Positions 36,147-48,610 of a stretch of 64,000 bases of DNA are shown piece by piece. Location of the stretch: contig VZRR01007624.1 in NCBI GenBank assembly GCA_013398015.1, positions 5,626 through 69,625 of the forward strand. The letters run 5' to 3'. The notes under the pieces were generated by a model. That model did no database searches, was not told the DNA's origin, and saw only the letters and a program-made list of their open reading frames with translations. This DNA comes from Oreocharis arfaki. Taxonomy: Eukaryota > Chordata > Aves > Passeriformes > Paramythiidae. How positions within the stretch are numbered: the first letter of the stretch is position 1; each line of letters opens with the position of its first letter. Position numbers and translations under genes: made by a program.

Positions 36147-38110
36147 TAGTGAACCAAACCCTCCCGTTCAGCAAGAAGTGAAATGTTAATGTCTGAGGGG
36201 CGGGGAGAGTTTACCTTGGCGCGTCAGCAGCGGCGCGGGTTAATCAGGGTAACATCAGCACGGTGGCACTCCCAGAAGCCAAGAGATGCTGAGCTGCAGC
36301 TGCAGTCTTGTGGCAGCCTGCAAGGGTCAGAGAGCCCAGCTGGCCCTGAATGTCCCAGAGCCAGCCTGACCCAAGGTGGGTGGCCCACAGGGGAACAGCA
36401 CCTCAGCATCCACAAGGAGTCCCTCCCAAAAAAGCAGGCTGATCTGTGGGGAAGCACAATCACCCCAAGCATATCCTCATTTTCAGCCAACAGACATTTG
36501 TGAGCAAACCCAGCGCAGCCGGTCCTGGAGCCAGGACGTGCCTGGGAGGACTGATTTTGCTGTCTTTAGCCCTAGTTTCAGTAATCAGTTCCCTTGGCTT
36601 CCGTGGCATCAGCCATTATTTACCTTACTGTGAAAGAAGCAGCAACACAGAGGAGGTTTTCAGTTTCCCACTGGAGTTCTGTCTTGGACACTGTCTTGCA
36701 GCCAGGCAGAAATATCAATCTCTTCTCCCGAAAGCTCTCCTCTCAGGGCTGGAAATCTTGAGATGCTGAAGGTCAGGAGATTTAAGGTACATTGGCAGAG
36801 CTCTATATCTCCAGCTTGCATTATTCTGGGTGCTGGCCAATGCTATCAGTCTCTTGCCAAAAAGGAATAGCTATTATGGCATTGATTTTCTGCCACAAAA
36901 AAACCCAGAGAGAGTGACTTCTAGTTAAATGCAACAGTAGAAAATGCTCCAGCCTTTTACTGCAAAAAAAAAGCTGTGTCTTGGTCTGTGTGTCTTGGTC
37001 TCTGATGGCTGAGTCTGGACTAAAATATTTTCAACATCAGTTCTGCACAGAGGAATTAGAAAGAGCTGGTAGAAACAACTGGTATGCAAAGAGCAGATTT
37101 TAGAAGTTGTTACAGATTGATCCCAAATACCAGAGGCTCCCGGAGACAGCAAGAAAAATGGTTATAAAGTTAATAATTGTGCTAGAATGGTAACATTCCA
37201 CAGCAGGTTCAGATTTGTAGGCTGTATCCATCATAGATGGATAGGGCCACACCACAGCAGAGATTTTTTTCCAGTGTTTCTCTGTTGAAAATTTTTTCTG
37301 CTTATTAACAAACACAAGCCCAGTCCAGGCTGCACCAAACACTTCAGCTTTAAACAAACAAACAAAATCCATAGTGACAATAAACATTAGTCACTAAGTA
37401 ATTCCTAAGCTTTGTTGACTATCCAGATCACTTGGCCTCTGAGAATATCTTTTCCTGCTGGGTTTCTAGTAAGTTCACCCTGTTTTGGCTAGAAACCTTT
37501 ATAATCCTAGTTTTTGTTTTTATTTTTGGCATGTCTTTTTTTTTTCCAGGGCTTGGCCAGAGTGCAGAGGAAGAAAAAGCACAAAAGAGATGGAGAGAGA
37601 GAGAGAGACTTGACAGTAAAACACAGGAGATATCTAACCTGCTCTGAACCCTAAATATTCATCTACTTCAATTCAGTTTGAGCCATTGAGGACATGAAGG
37701 GTCATGTTTTATTCTTATTTCTGCAGATTCAAAGAAGTCAGTGATAGCTTAAGCTCCCACTGTACAAACTGAAAATGAACCTGAATTCATTGTATCCAAA
37801 AGCAGCCTAATCCATTTTAAAAGAGGGAGATAATTCATTTAAAAACTCACAGTGACTTCTGCTGCTTGTGGTTTGCAAATAATGTTGGGCCAGTGCCACA
37901 GAATAGACAAAACATGAATACAACCAGCAATTTAATTCACATGAGCCCCAGTTTAGGAGGGTGCTTCTGGCTTTATCCAGGGTAGGTGAAATAACCTTCT
38001 CTTAATTGCTTAAGTTAATCTCAGACTATCATGACAAACTCTATTTCCCAGCTCTTTGACTCTCCCAAATGAAGTTCAGTTCCATGCACTTGGTGCAATT
38101 TTTGGAGTTG
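36147..38110. other. Unique sequence with a small CpG-dense pocket
   Basis: About 36200-36240 holds around six CpG dinucleotides in 40 bp, which is unusual for this window. A (GA)n run lies at about 37593-37608 and an A-run at 36964-36972. No exon is established. Confidence 0.5.
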
Positions 38111-38186
38111 TCCTCTGCAGGACCAGGGTTTGGACTCGATGATCTTTGTGGGTCCCTTCCAAGCAGCGTGTACTGTGATTCTGTGA
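38111..38186 (+). mobile_element. CR1 LINE, extreme 3' end
   Basis: TTTGGACTCGATGATCTTTG, GGGTCCCTTCCAAGCAG and GTGATTCTGTG identify the last 75 bp or so of a CR1 of the type ending in the GGACTNGATGATCTT block. Confidence 0.85.
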
Positions 38187-40026
38187 TTGGTTTGACCCTG
38201 TATTTTCACACAGATCTGGTTCTCACCATCTCCCTGGTGGTACCCACAGCAGCACTTGCCCTGGGAGATGAATTCAGATGGAGACAAACCCTTGTGAATG
38301 ACTATGGGCAATTAAAGCTATACCTTCAAATCTTTCCATGAATTAATCTAAAATGTATTTATCCTTTTCAGAAAGCCTGGCAGAGGGTGGGAGGAGTCAG
38401 CATTCCCATCCCCAGCATCCCCACATGCTTGGGCTCTCAGTCCCAGGAATGTGCCAGCATTGAGCCAATTACTCCTCTTTGCAAGATAAAAGTGGGGTGA
38501 GGCTGGGGTCACCACCCAGCCCTGTGCAGAGGCCTCACACCTCCTTCATCCACAGGAGTTGTGTTTCTCAGCCACAGCTGCACAGGTTGGTTCCCGAGCT
38601 CAGCCTGTCTCTGTGACTCATGCTCTCAGCCCCAGCAGCTTTTAATTCAACCCCAGGTGTGCTAAGCACTGGCCATCACCACCAATATATGTGAAGTGGT
38701 TGTATTAATCTAGTTACAACATACGAAGGTAGGACAGAGTCATTTTGCAGTAATGAATCACAGTCATGGAGATTTGAACATGGGGATTGAAAAGGAAATT
38801 AAAGTCTAGTTTCCTGTATGGCTCATTCTCCAGCCCAGCATAGGCTCAGACAGGAGAGAGATTTCCTTTTGTTCATTAATAGCAGGGGCAGATCCAGCAC
38901 CGCTTCCTGTCGGCTGTACCCTGTCCTGGACAGCAGTGACCACGCGGTGCCACTCAGGATTGGTGTTGGAAGTTCCCCAGCTGCTGCTCTGCGGTGCCTG
39001 TGGCACCAGTGTGTCTTCTGTAACACAGAGAAAGCATCAGCTTCTGGCTTCAGATGTAATTAGGCAAAAACCTAAGGACTTGGATGAACCATGGCTCATT
39101 ATAAAATACTCATCTCTGAGAAAGAATCCTAAATTTAACCCCATGGATCCTGCCTGGCCATGTCAGAGAGAGCTCTTCAGGGGTCCTGGTGCAGGAAGAA
39201 TAAGGACATACCCGAGCAGCTACTTACCTTTGTAAGAACATAACAATTTTTGCTTTTTTCTAGACCCCTGAATAATGAGCAGCACAGTAATCATATTAAA
39301 AAGGACTGTAAGGGCATGACCAGCTGCATTCAGTGTCAAGCATAACAGCCTTTGGAAGTGCTTAGTCACACTTTAACTCCTGTAATTATTTTCCAAGCCT
39401 GTGTTTAACTCAGACAGAAATGTGCCTTTTCTCACCCAGTGTTTAACCATAACCTCCCACAAGAGCAGAAGGGCAGGTGTTGCACCTTCTTTCACCAATG
39501 CAAAAGACACAAGCTGATAAAATTGTCTCAAGGTTTCACATGATTGTTGCCTTCAAAACACCCACACCCCGGGCCAGCTTTTGCACTGATGTCCCTCTGA
39601 TACCTTAGGTGAAGAACTATCCCATAAAAATTTGCTTTACTAACTACTACAGGACTCAGGAGCTGTAGGGAGCAAAAAAGCAGAGAAATCTCTGGAGGGT
39701 AAGCACAGGGTAAAGAAAGAAATAGAGCAGAAAGAGGAGGGAGATACTCTTGCACCGAAGGGTGACAGCTCCTTTCCCAGATAATGTCACAGCCCTAGCC
39801 AAGGGCTATTCTTTCGGTCTTACAAGGCTTAAGATGTAGAATGAAGCCAACAGATCTGGGAAATCACAGTCCTAGAAAGGGGGAAGATGATATTAGATTA
39901 ACACACCCAAAATGGATGTGTAGACATCCGGAAGAGTTCATATTATATTCATAAATAACAGGCAAAACTTTAGTGTCACCGTATGTTTACAGTCTTCACT
40001 GTGTAAATCCCCTCTGCTCTGAAGGT
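38187..40026. other. Unique noncoding sequence
   Basis: No gene, RNA or known repeat is recognisable. Confidence 0.5.
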
Positions 40027-40048
40027 TTTTGTTGCTCTAGCAACAAAA
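40027..40048. promoter_or_regulatory. Palindromic RFX X-box in a 22-nt inverted repeat
   Basis: TTTTGTTGCT and AGCAACAAAA are perfect inverted copies separated by CT. The inner 14 bp, GTTGCT-CT-AGCAAC (40031-40044), fits the imperfect-palindrome X-box bound by RFX factors (GTNNCY, spacer, RGNAAC). A purine-rich tract follows at once. Whether it is used in vivo cannot be seen from sequence. Confidence 0.45.
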
Positions 40049-40103
40049 GGGAGGAAAAGGAGAAAAAAGAGAAGGGAGAATGAAAGGAAGGAGCAGAAAG
40101 GAT
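40045..40103. repeat. Near-homopurine tract
   Basis: About 59 bp is almost purely A/G (GGGAGGAAAAGGAGAAAAAA and onwards, with isolated T and C). Such tracts can form triplex DNA. It directly follows the X-box inverted repeat. Confidence 0.7.
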
Positions 40104-42924
40104 AGTCTAATTGATAGGAAAGTTCAGAAAATCAGGAAAGGGGAAAAGTAAACTGAAAGAACTAGTGGAGGTTTTTTTGAGAAAAATACAAATATATATT
40201 AAAAAATAGGGCTGCAACTTCTCAAAATATATAAAGCAGAATAGCTTTCAAATTAGTGTTTTCACAGCTGCAGGCTACAGAGTTTATTGCTTGCAGTATG
40301 AAACGTAATGATGTGATGAGAAAAAAAATCTGCAAACTCTTCCATCCAGCCCTAGACAGACTGACAGCCCTAGAGATCAATGTCCATTATTAACTTGCTG
40401 ACTTCATGCACAGCAAGGCAGAGCATGAAGTTCTCTGGTTCTCTTCAAATTTGGCTTAATTGGATCACCTACAGGATGAGAGGGTAATTTAGCATGCATG
40501 GCCAGCCACATCTTCATTGCACCCCTGAGCCTAGAACAAAGGCTCTGGCTAGGAGGGTGTGGATGTCTAAGCAGTAAGATGCCCTGGGACTATCTGTCCT
40601 TGTCTTGAGTCCCTCTGATCACACAGGAGAGGGCAACTGATCCAGTCACTGTTGTTCTGAACTGTCTCCAGTCCTGTGGCTCAGAAGAGAAATGCCCGTG
40701 TCAGACTCCTTTCAATGGAATCCTAATGAGAATTCAAAGGGAAGGACTAAGCTTCTACCTCCAAACCATTCTCCTAAGGGATTTATCCTAACCCAACTGA
40801 AATTAATGGGAGTTTTCTATAATTTCAGTTGGTGCAGTATCAAATCTACATGGTCAGAGATGGGGTAGGGTCACAGATCACACGTGTTCTGTTTTCTTCC
40901 CCTGATCATCATTCAGGAACCTTGTCCTTACACAGCAATGTCCTCCAGCAAAGTGTCCTACTGGAGTTTGCTTCTAGAAAACTAAAAAAGGCCTTGGTTT
41001 TCTTAACAAATCATGCTTTTAAAAAAGTGTAAGCCATCATGTGAAATTTCACAGAATTTTGTTCACTGAAGTAATTGGAAGAGCTGCAAAGTGTTTATCA
41101 TTTAGAGGGGATGAGACAATTCATGGTTTAGAAACTGGTTTCTTGAAGGAAGAAAGAAGCAGCTCTGTCATCTCATCAGAGAGAGACCCAAGGTCACCTT
41201 TATCCCCTAACTGCACCCCCACCATGGTTTTGGCCATATCTGGCTGCCCAAACAGATCTGCTGGCAGAAGTCTCCAGCCACGCTTTGCCTGGGTGGCCCC
41301 TGTGCCTCAGTCAGTCCCTGCAGACCCCTTGGTCCCACCTCCATGCGCTGCTTCTTTGAATCTATTGACCATGGTGTCAGAGTAATGAGGCAGGAGTTGT
41401 CTGTGCAGCTGCTGACTCCATTATCTCACACAATATCAGGAGTGAAAAAATGGCTGCTGGGTTTTTTAATGGTCTGCCAGAAGAGCCTTGTCGATAATAA
41501 TTCTTTAGTTGGGTTTGCTGGAAATTACAGCCGTCTCCTCTGCTCCAGCATCTTGCAGTTCTGCTGGAAACAGTTTTGAAACAGCTTCTCCAGCCTTAGA
41601 AAAAGAAGAATAATGAAAAAAAAAGCAAATTTGTCCATGTTGAACATGCCTTCCTCTCTCTTAAGCAACAATAAACGAGACTCTCTGGTTTCTTATCTCT
41701 CACTCTCCTGCCTTATTATTTAGGAGTCATTACTAGCAAGACCCTCTCTGGTTCTCAGTTACAGTTTTGGATTTATTTGACTGATCCCAGCACACTGCTA
41801 CACGCTGATGCACATCTCAGCAGCACCCTGTGACATGGGGCACTCTCAAAGGGAGGAGCAGCTGAAAATCCTGCTTCTGCCATGTCCCCTCTGAGCCGAA
41901 GTCAGCACAGCATCAGCACATCCTGCTCCCCACAGAACCATCCCCAGGTCCCACGCTGGGCCATGCAATGCTCCACAAGCCTCTTGAACTCACACAAGAT
42001 GCAATAATTGCCTCAAAATCCCCTCCCCTGCTGTAACTGGGTCAGTGCTGGGTTCCTCCTGTATTACAAGAGTTCTCTGTACCACTGGTAGCAGCTTTTT
42101 TCCCCCATCTTTGGGAGAAAAAAAAAAATAATAGAGAGAGAGACCCTGGGTATGAACTGCTGGCTTGTTTAGTGCAAAACCAGTCTCACCTAAAGCTTGT
42201 ACACAATTTCTTGGGGGGCAGAGACTCATCTGGTTTGAATCTGAGCTATTCCTTTGACTTAAATGGAAGTCATGCCACATTACACCGAGGGCAGCTCTGA
42301 TTTGGGGTATTTAATTCGTCTCTCCTCTGGATGTTGTGCTGGCCATCTCCCGAGATATTTCTTGCAAGTTGTCCCTTACTGTGGATTCCAGGGAGAAATA
42401 AACACTGCCTTCTATTATTTTAATGACATGCAAAACTCTTCTAGGCATTTCCCACCACTAATCAAAAGAAACAGGCTCTCTTTTACCTCAAAATCTTCAG
42501 TAAAAAAACCTGTCAGGTAAAGCTGGGACTGAAAGCACAGCATCAGTGTGCTGACCTGGTCATTTGACAAGGACAGGGCCTGAGGGCGAGGCCAAACTCA
42601 AACATGGCATTTGTGTTGTGGGTCTAAGTGATGGGAAAGCAGTGCTGCTTTAGACCTGACAGAGAGGAGACAAAGAGTCCTGCATCATCCCTCACAGCCA
42701 GCTCTGCAGCGTGGCATACTCGATTCAAGAGGCAGCTGTGAACCAGGAAGAGCAGCCTGAGGGTGGAGCACCTACAAAACTTCCAGATAGAAATGTTAAT
42801 GTCATCTATAGGATTCTGGGAGGTCACTGATTGGACATACTTCGAGAAGAGAATGGATTTCTGCCTGGCTCAAGTTTAAAAAGTGGGAAATGGAGGACAA
42901 AATGCATGCCAGTGGGATGGCCAG
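40104..42924. other. Unique noncoding sequence
   Basis: Nothing recognisable apart from short A-runs, for example 42118-42128. Open frames (for example 41041-41385) lack supporting signals. Confidence 0.5.
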
Positions 42925-43438
42925 GAATCATGGAATGACAGAACACTCTGAGTTGGAAGGGATCCACAAGAATCATCAAATCCAACTACTGGCTTTATGA
43001 AGGACAGCCCCGAGAATCACTCCATGTACCTGAGAGCGTTGTCCAGAAGCTCCTTGAGCTCTGTCAGGCTTGGTGCAGTGACCACTGCCCTGGGGAGCCT
43101 GTTCAGGGCCCAGCCGCCCTCTGTGGGAAAAAACTTTTCCTAATATCCAACCTAAACCTCCCCTGACACAGCTCCAGCCATTTCCTCAGGTCCTGTCACT
43201 GTCACCAAAGAGAAAAGTGCCTGCCCCTCCTCCCTCACGGGGAAGTTGTAACTTCAATGAGGTCTCCCCTCAGTCTCCTCCCGGCTGAACAGACCAAGTG
43301 TCCTCAGCTGCTCCTCATACAGCTGCCCCTCAAGGCCCTTCACTGTCTTCATTACCCTCCTTTGGACACTCTCTAATGGCTTTGTATCTTTCTTATATTG
43401 TGATGCCCAAAATTGCACCCAAGACCTGACGTGAGGCA
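42925..43438 (-). mobile_element. CR1 LINE 3' fragment, antisense
   Basis: The reverse complement of a CR1 3' part begins GAATCATGGAATGACAGAAC. Landmarks are GAGTTGGAAGGGATCCACAA, TCAAATCCAACTACTGGC, CCACTGCCCTGGGGAGCCTG, AATATCCAACCTAAACCTCC, CTCAGTCTCCTCCCGGCTGA and TTGCACCCAAGACCTGACGT. At about 514 bp it is among the longest CR1 fragments here. The 148-codon antisense open frame at 43254-43700 partly overlaps it and is not a gene. Confidence 0.95.
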
Positions 43439-44540
43439 GGAGAAGACTGGGAGAGTGGTGTTTGGGGAGGGCTTGGAGGCAAGGAGGGTTGGACACACAG
43501 AGAAAGGTACAGGAGAGAAGAATTGCCAAGTCCTTATCTGATGCTGTGTGTCTGCCATAGCAGGGAAAAGCATCCAAAAAGTGGCAAGTACTGGAAGGTA
43601 GGAGGAACCACAGAAGAGGGTAAGGGAGTGGTGGTGGCAAAGGGATACAAGATGGAAAAAGCAGATGGAGATGTTTGTTCAGACAGAAAAATTCCACCAA
43701 TGCTTAGGAAGCCAAGAGGAACCACTTCCAGAAGGAACACTTTAGGAAACAACAAAATAACTTCCTCGAAATCAAAGAGCTTTCAGAGAAACTATGAGTG
43801 ACAGGGGTCAACAAAAGGTTGAATTTCATGTGGAAAAGTTCACCTCCTTTTAACTCTCAGGCTAAAACACCAGCTGCTTGCAAGGCCTGTCAACCCCTCT
43901 CTCCTGTCCTCCAACCAGCAGGCCGAACACAACATGTTCAATGTCATCTCAGCGCATGCAAAGCCAGAAAGGGCCAAAGACTGTTTGCTGTCTATGGACC
44001 TTTAAACATTGACCATCATTTAAACTTGGCAATCAGCCTGTTTTAAAACTGGTTGCCACACAGCAGAACCAAGAATTCTTTGCACCATCTTTTATTCTAC
44101 ATTTCTTCCTGAGTTTTTCCTCAGACAGGGACAGACCCCTCATTGGTGAAGTCTCCCATCTACTTCCAGGCATTATGTCCTGGATCACAGTCCTTTAACA
44201 GGGTTAAACTCAAACCATTATAAAGCAAACTGAATTCAACATGCACATATTTGCCAGACAAATTGAATTTGCTTTCCCTCAGTTAATTAGGATAAGCTTC
44301 CATTCTCACATCAACTGTTTTGCATTCATATGCAGACACAGCCTCCTCTTCTTCTCCCTGCAATTACCAGCAGAAGGCCAGCAGATTTGCAGACATACAC
44401 CTCGTGGCTTCTCTGTGCCTCATTCAAAACCACCTTCTGGTTCTCACAAGGCTCTTCCTAGACTCTGATATCCAGCACATCCTGGAGAAGGCATCTCAGT
44501 TATCATGGTCACATCTCAGGCCTTCAAAAGAAAAATCTAC
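43439..44540. other. Unique noncoding sequence
   Basis: A G/A-rich stretch (43440-43760) directly follows the CR1 5' truncation point. No family or exon is recognisable. Confidence 0.5.
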
Positions 44541-44580
44541 CCAAAAAAAAAAAAACCAACAAACAAACAAACAAACCAAA
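44541..44580. repeat. Poly-A to (CAAA)n low-complexity tract
   Basis: A 13-base A run is followed by about five CAAA units. Confidence 0.9.
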
Positions 44581-47492
44581 AGTGGACAAAAAATTGCTCA
44601 AGAAAGAAGAAAAAATGTAGTTGAAAAAGAAAACATCTTTCTTTTTTTTCACCTTGCCCCAAACAGATAGCTTCAACCCTCTTGTAGGCCAGCACAGATT
44701 AGCTTAGGAAATCCGAAACAAGAAGTGGCCTAGAAAACACCCATCCCAGGACTTGGTGGTGCTGCGGTTGTTACCACATCTCAGTAGCAGGGATAGTCAC
44801 ATGTACCTGTCTTTCAGTGTCCTTCGTTGTATGCCAAAGCACAGAGCCACAGCACACTAATAATTATTTTTTATTATTATTATCATCCAAAGTTTCCTGT
44901 TTGATGTATCCTAGGGCACTCCCAATGAGTGGTTATTCAAAAAGAGGAGTTCATTCACAATGAACACCTTTCTTTTTCAAAGTTTAAACATCATATCAAA
45001 TCTTCAATTTTTCTGTACCTTCTCCCCCACATGTTCCAGAGACCTGAAGTGCAATGTTCTTGCTTTCAGGTGCACTAAGATCTGAAGAATAAGGCCAAAT
45101 TCACTCATCTACTCTCATCGACTTAGCCCAATTCTTCTAAGATAGATGCAAGCGCACAGGAGCCTAAAGCACTGCAAAAGCTGAATCTTAATCAGAGATA
45201 TTTGGTTATACCAAGGTCCCAAGAACATCCTTACCTAGCGGCAACCTTTGTCTTTCAACTCTTCTTCCATGTGTTTTCCTTTGAATCTAAATCCATGCAG
45301 CTTCTTAATCAAATCACAAAATAATCAGCTCGTGATTACATTTTAAGGGCTAAATAGCACATGACCACCATTAATCACTCATTACACCACGTGTGGGTGG
45401 CTAATTCCCAAGGACTTCCAATAAAATCTAGAAAGGGCTGTGTTTTTCCTTGAATGCAGTAGCCTTCATCTTAATCAAATGGATTTTTTTTTCTCACATC
45501 TAATTTGTTAACACTGCAGATCTCAGAACAGATATTGGCAATGTTGCTAATAAAAACATTTCAAAGTTATTACCCTCATTGAAGGCCTATAGAATTTTAT
45601 TAGAGCTAGTGCAATTCCCTCAGACTCTAATGGTAAAACCACACTTTTCAAATCATCTTACAGGCATATCATTGCCATTACTGTACTTACTGGTTTCCTT
45701 AAATACCAAAATATATCAAGGAGGAGAAGGAGATTGCTTAAGCAGGTACATTTCCCACAAAACATTGTATTAACCACACTCTAGCATAGCTGTAAAATCA
45801 ATAGATTTATATCTGGGAGACAAAAGCAGGAAAGGTCAGGGGGTGTGTTATTGTGAGCTAGTTGGTGATCAATCCTGGCTGAAGACACGACTTTTCAGTT
45901 CCCATACTACAGAAAACCCCAGCCCCCACCACATTTTGTTGTGTTATGCTTTTCCCATTATGCAATGTAGTTTTAAGAAGTGCACTCTACAGATTGTGAC
46001 TGCTTTACTAATATTCTCATCGAGCCAAAGTGTTCAGTTGTTGCAGCACAGTGGGTGGAGGGGGGGATATAATCTTTAAAAATAGATCCTAAAGTCTTTA
46101 CTTAGATTGCAAAAAAAAATTCTTAAAAAAAAATTTTAAAAGAAATCCAAGCTACCACACACTCCCCCATTTGTCTGAAAGTGATTTGTTGGCAAGAATA
46201 GAAATTTGGTTTCCAAGGTACAGTGAAAGAGCATAGAGACAGCCTAAGGAATGGGATAAATATGCCATATTTCTCAGTTACACAAGGTGCTGTAGCTAAG
46301 GGGAGAGGCAAAGGGGGTACCAGTATGAAGCTGCTTGCCAAAAACGCCCCAGAACATTTGCATGTAAAGCCTTGTGTTGGAAAGTGGAGTACAGGTGTGA
46401 CTCACTGCTGAGGCAGCCGTGCCAGCCGCTCTGCACAGACCCTGCAGGGCTGAGAGATCCTTTACAGCTTGCTCAAACAAATTCCATGTGCCAGCTGCTC
46501 CTTGAATGGGGACAGGCTCCCTCCAGCTTTCACAGAAGGACCCAGTGACACTCGCATTGCTTGTGATCCTTCAATGGGTCTGATTCCTGCAGGAGTTTCT
46601 GTCAGCGCTGGTGCTTTTGCTACAAAAATCAGTATTTGGAGAGATGCAGCCCTGCATGGCCCCTTCACAGGCTGTCAGCTCTCCTTGCCTGCAGAAACAC
46701 AGCCAGAACTGCCAGATCTGCCAAGGGACACGGAGGGGTTCCATATGCAGCTGAGGCCAGGAGAGGGACGGGGAGAAGTTGGGTATAGGGGCATGAAACC
46801 CAGACCCTTGAGGAGACTTTTCCCTAAAGAGCTCCTTGTGAGAAAAGGGGAATTTAATTCCACCTCAATTTGCACATGGCTCTGAGGCTCCTGCTGAGCC
46901 TGGGGCAAAGCATCGGAGGTTGTGAGAGAAGGGTTTGGAAGAGCAGTCACTCACTTCACATGCTGAGATGCCTCATGGGAGTCGCAGCCTATGGGGGGAT
47001 GCGTTTCACAAAGGCAGGAGCATTCTCAAAGCTGTCTGTTCTCATGCTCAGCCTGCAGTCCAGAGGCTGTCAGGTGGATGCCCACCCATTCTTCAGGTGC
47101 TGGGGTCAAGCCTGTCTGGGCTCCTGTTGCAGCTTGGTCTTTGCCAGTTCTCCACACAGGGTACCTTTTACACCTGTGCATCCAGAGGGTCCTGGTACCC
47201 AACTGCAAAGGGGACATTGCCACATCAGATGGCAAGTGGGGCTAAACTGGATTGTGAATGAGTCAGAAATGAGAAATAAGAAAACAACACAAGTGATGGA
47301 GAGGAGAGAGCAGTGTTCTTCAGGCTACCATGTCTGTAGTAGCCCTGGGAAGGTTCCAGTACATGAAGAAAAGACCAGATGAACTGTGTTGATCACTTTT
47401 TCATGCCTCACTGTGAGATTCACTTTGTGACCCAGCTTTCTTTGCAAAGTCCTTTCTCCAGGCACCATTTTTAGCATAAAATATTACTTTAG
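44581..47492. other. Unique sequence, GC-richer toward 46.4-47.4 kb
   Basis: About 45300-45480 is an AT-rich, repeat-free candidate regulatory island with CCACGTGTGG and several TAATCA motifs. From 46.4 to 47.4 kb the GC content rises and overlapping open frames of 138 and 170 codons appear on the plus strand. They resemble nothing known and lack clear splice sites, so I do not call a gene. Confidence 0.45.
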
Positions 47493-47523
47493 CTATCTAT
47501 CAATCAATCAGTCAATCAATCAG
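47493..47523. repeat. (ATCA)n tetranucleotide microsatellite
   Basis: CTATCTATCAATCAATCAGT continues as CAATCAATCAG. It is about 31 bp and interrupted once. Confidence 0.9.
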
Positions 47524-48415
47524 CCTCATTGATGTTAAACCCTTACCCTTACTGGGATCTTGTCTGCAAACTGATACACGGCAATGGATAGTGGCCATTC
47601 CATTTCATTCCAATTTCTTGCCTTCAGGAATAAGAGATCTCAGCTCTTTCTTATGCAGAGCAGCCCCTCAACCCACATTTCCCATTCCACAGCCCATGTG
47701 GGCTTCTGCTCAAGCTTGTGGTGATGTGAAGGTCAGCCAAGGGCAAGGAGATGCCCTGGATGCACTACAGAGAAAACACCCCAAGTCACTCACAGATACA
47801 TATCTTCTTCTGCTGTGAAGTACTTCTGCTTTCCTGGTTTATCCCATAAAAACTCCCAGCCCTGGACCCTTTGCTTTTTCCAGGTGAGCCCAGCTGGAAG
47901 CATATAAAAACTTCTGTGGTGGGGTGGGGAAAGACACCAACTTTCTGTGTGTCCTTCCAGCCTGTGGGAGTGCTGGGGGGAAGGACGAAGAGGTTCAAAG
48001 GTATCAAGACTCAGACATATCCTTCTATGAACACCCTACAGTGTAGCCAAAGCTTCTTTCAGGTTATTTTGAATTGCATCCTGTAAGTCAGTAAAAGAAA
48101 AAAGAAATAGACGTAAGACACCAAACATACTTCTTGTGCCTCCACCTAAAACCATAGCACAGAAATCCCCCAGCTCAGTGATGCCCCAGCTCCTTCATGG
48201 CACTGGGCTGCACAGGCCTGATCTACCCCTCGGGCAGAGATATTTCTCAGGGTTACTTCTTGAGGCTGAGAGACCCCTTACCCAACACCTGATATCTAGA
48301 AGGAGATAAGCAGTATTTCACACTGGGCCTACAAGTACATTGTATGTTGTCACCATATATCCAGCTATAGGTTAATTATTTGAAGTGAAGTAAGTAGTAG
48401 AGTGTTTGGCCACTT
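47524..48415. other. Unique noncoding sequence
   Basis: Nothing recognisable. Confidence 0.5.
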
Positions 48416-48610
48416 TTTAAATCACTTTTGAAATCATTGTCATATCCCTGTCTAAATTATCATTGAAATCATCACCTAAATCACCATTAAATATTTGTCA
48501 TATCATGGTCAACTCATTGTTAAATCACTGTTTAACTAACATTCAATTATTGCTTAATCACCAAATGATTTTCGCTCAATCACCAATTAATTTCCATTTG
48601 ATCATTAAAG
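48416..48610. repeat. Degenerate AT-rich tandem repeat, 11-12-bp unit
   Basis: Roughly 15 diverged units of the type AAATCACNNTTT recur through about 195 bp: AAATCACTTTTG, AAATCATTGTCAT, AAATCATCACCT, AAATCACCATTA, AAATCACTGTTT, AATCACCAAATG, AATCACCAATTA. The unit drifts between 11 and 15 bp, so this is an old decayed minisatellite. The 65-codon open frame over it is a by-product. Confidence 0.7.

Noticed and set aside
43254..43700. 148-codon minus-strand open frame
   Set aside because: It overlaps the CR1 at 42925-43438 and the purine-rich DNA beside it.
46469..47382. Two overlapping plus-strand frames of 138 and 170 codons
   Set aside because: GC-rich noncoding DNA readily gives such frames; there is no recognisable domain, no clear splice structure, and competing frames are open on both strands.
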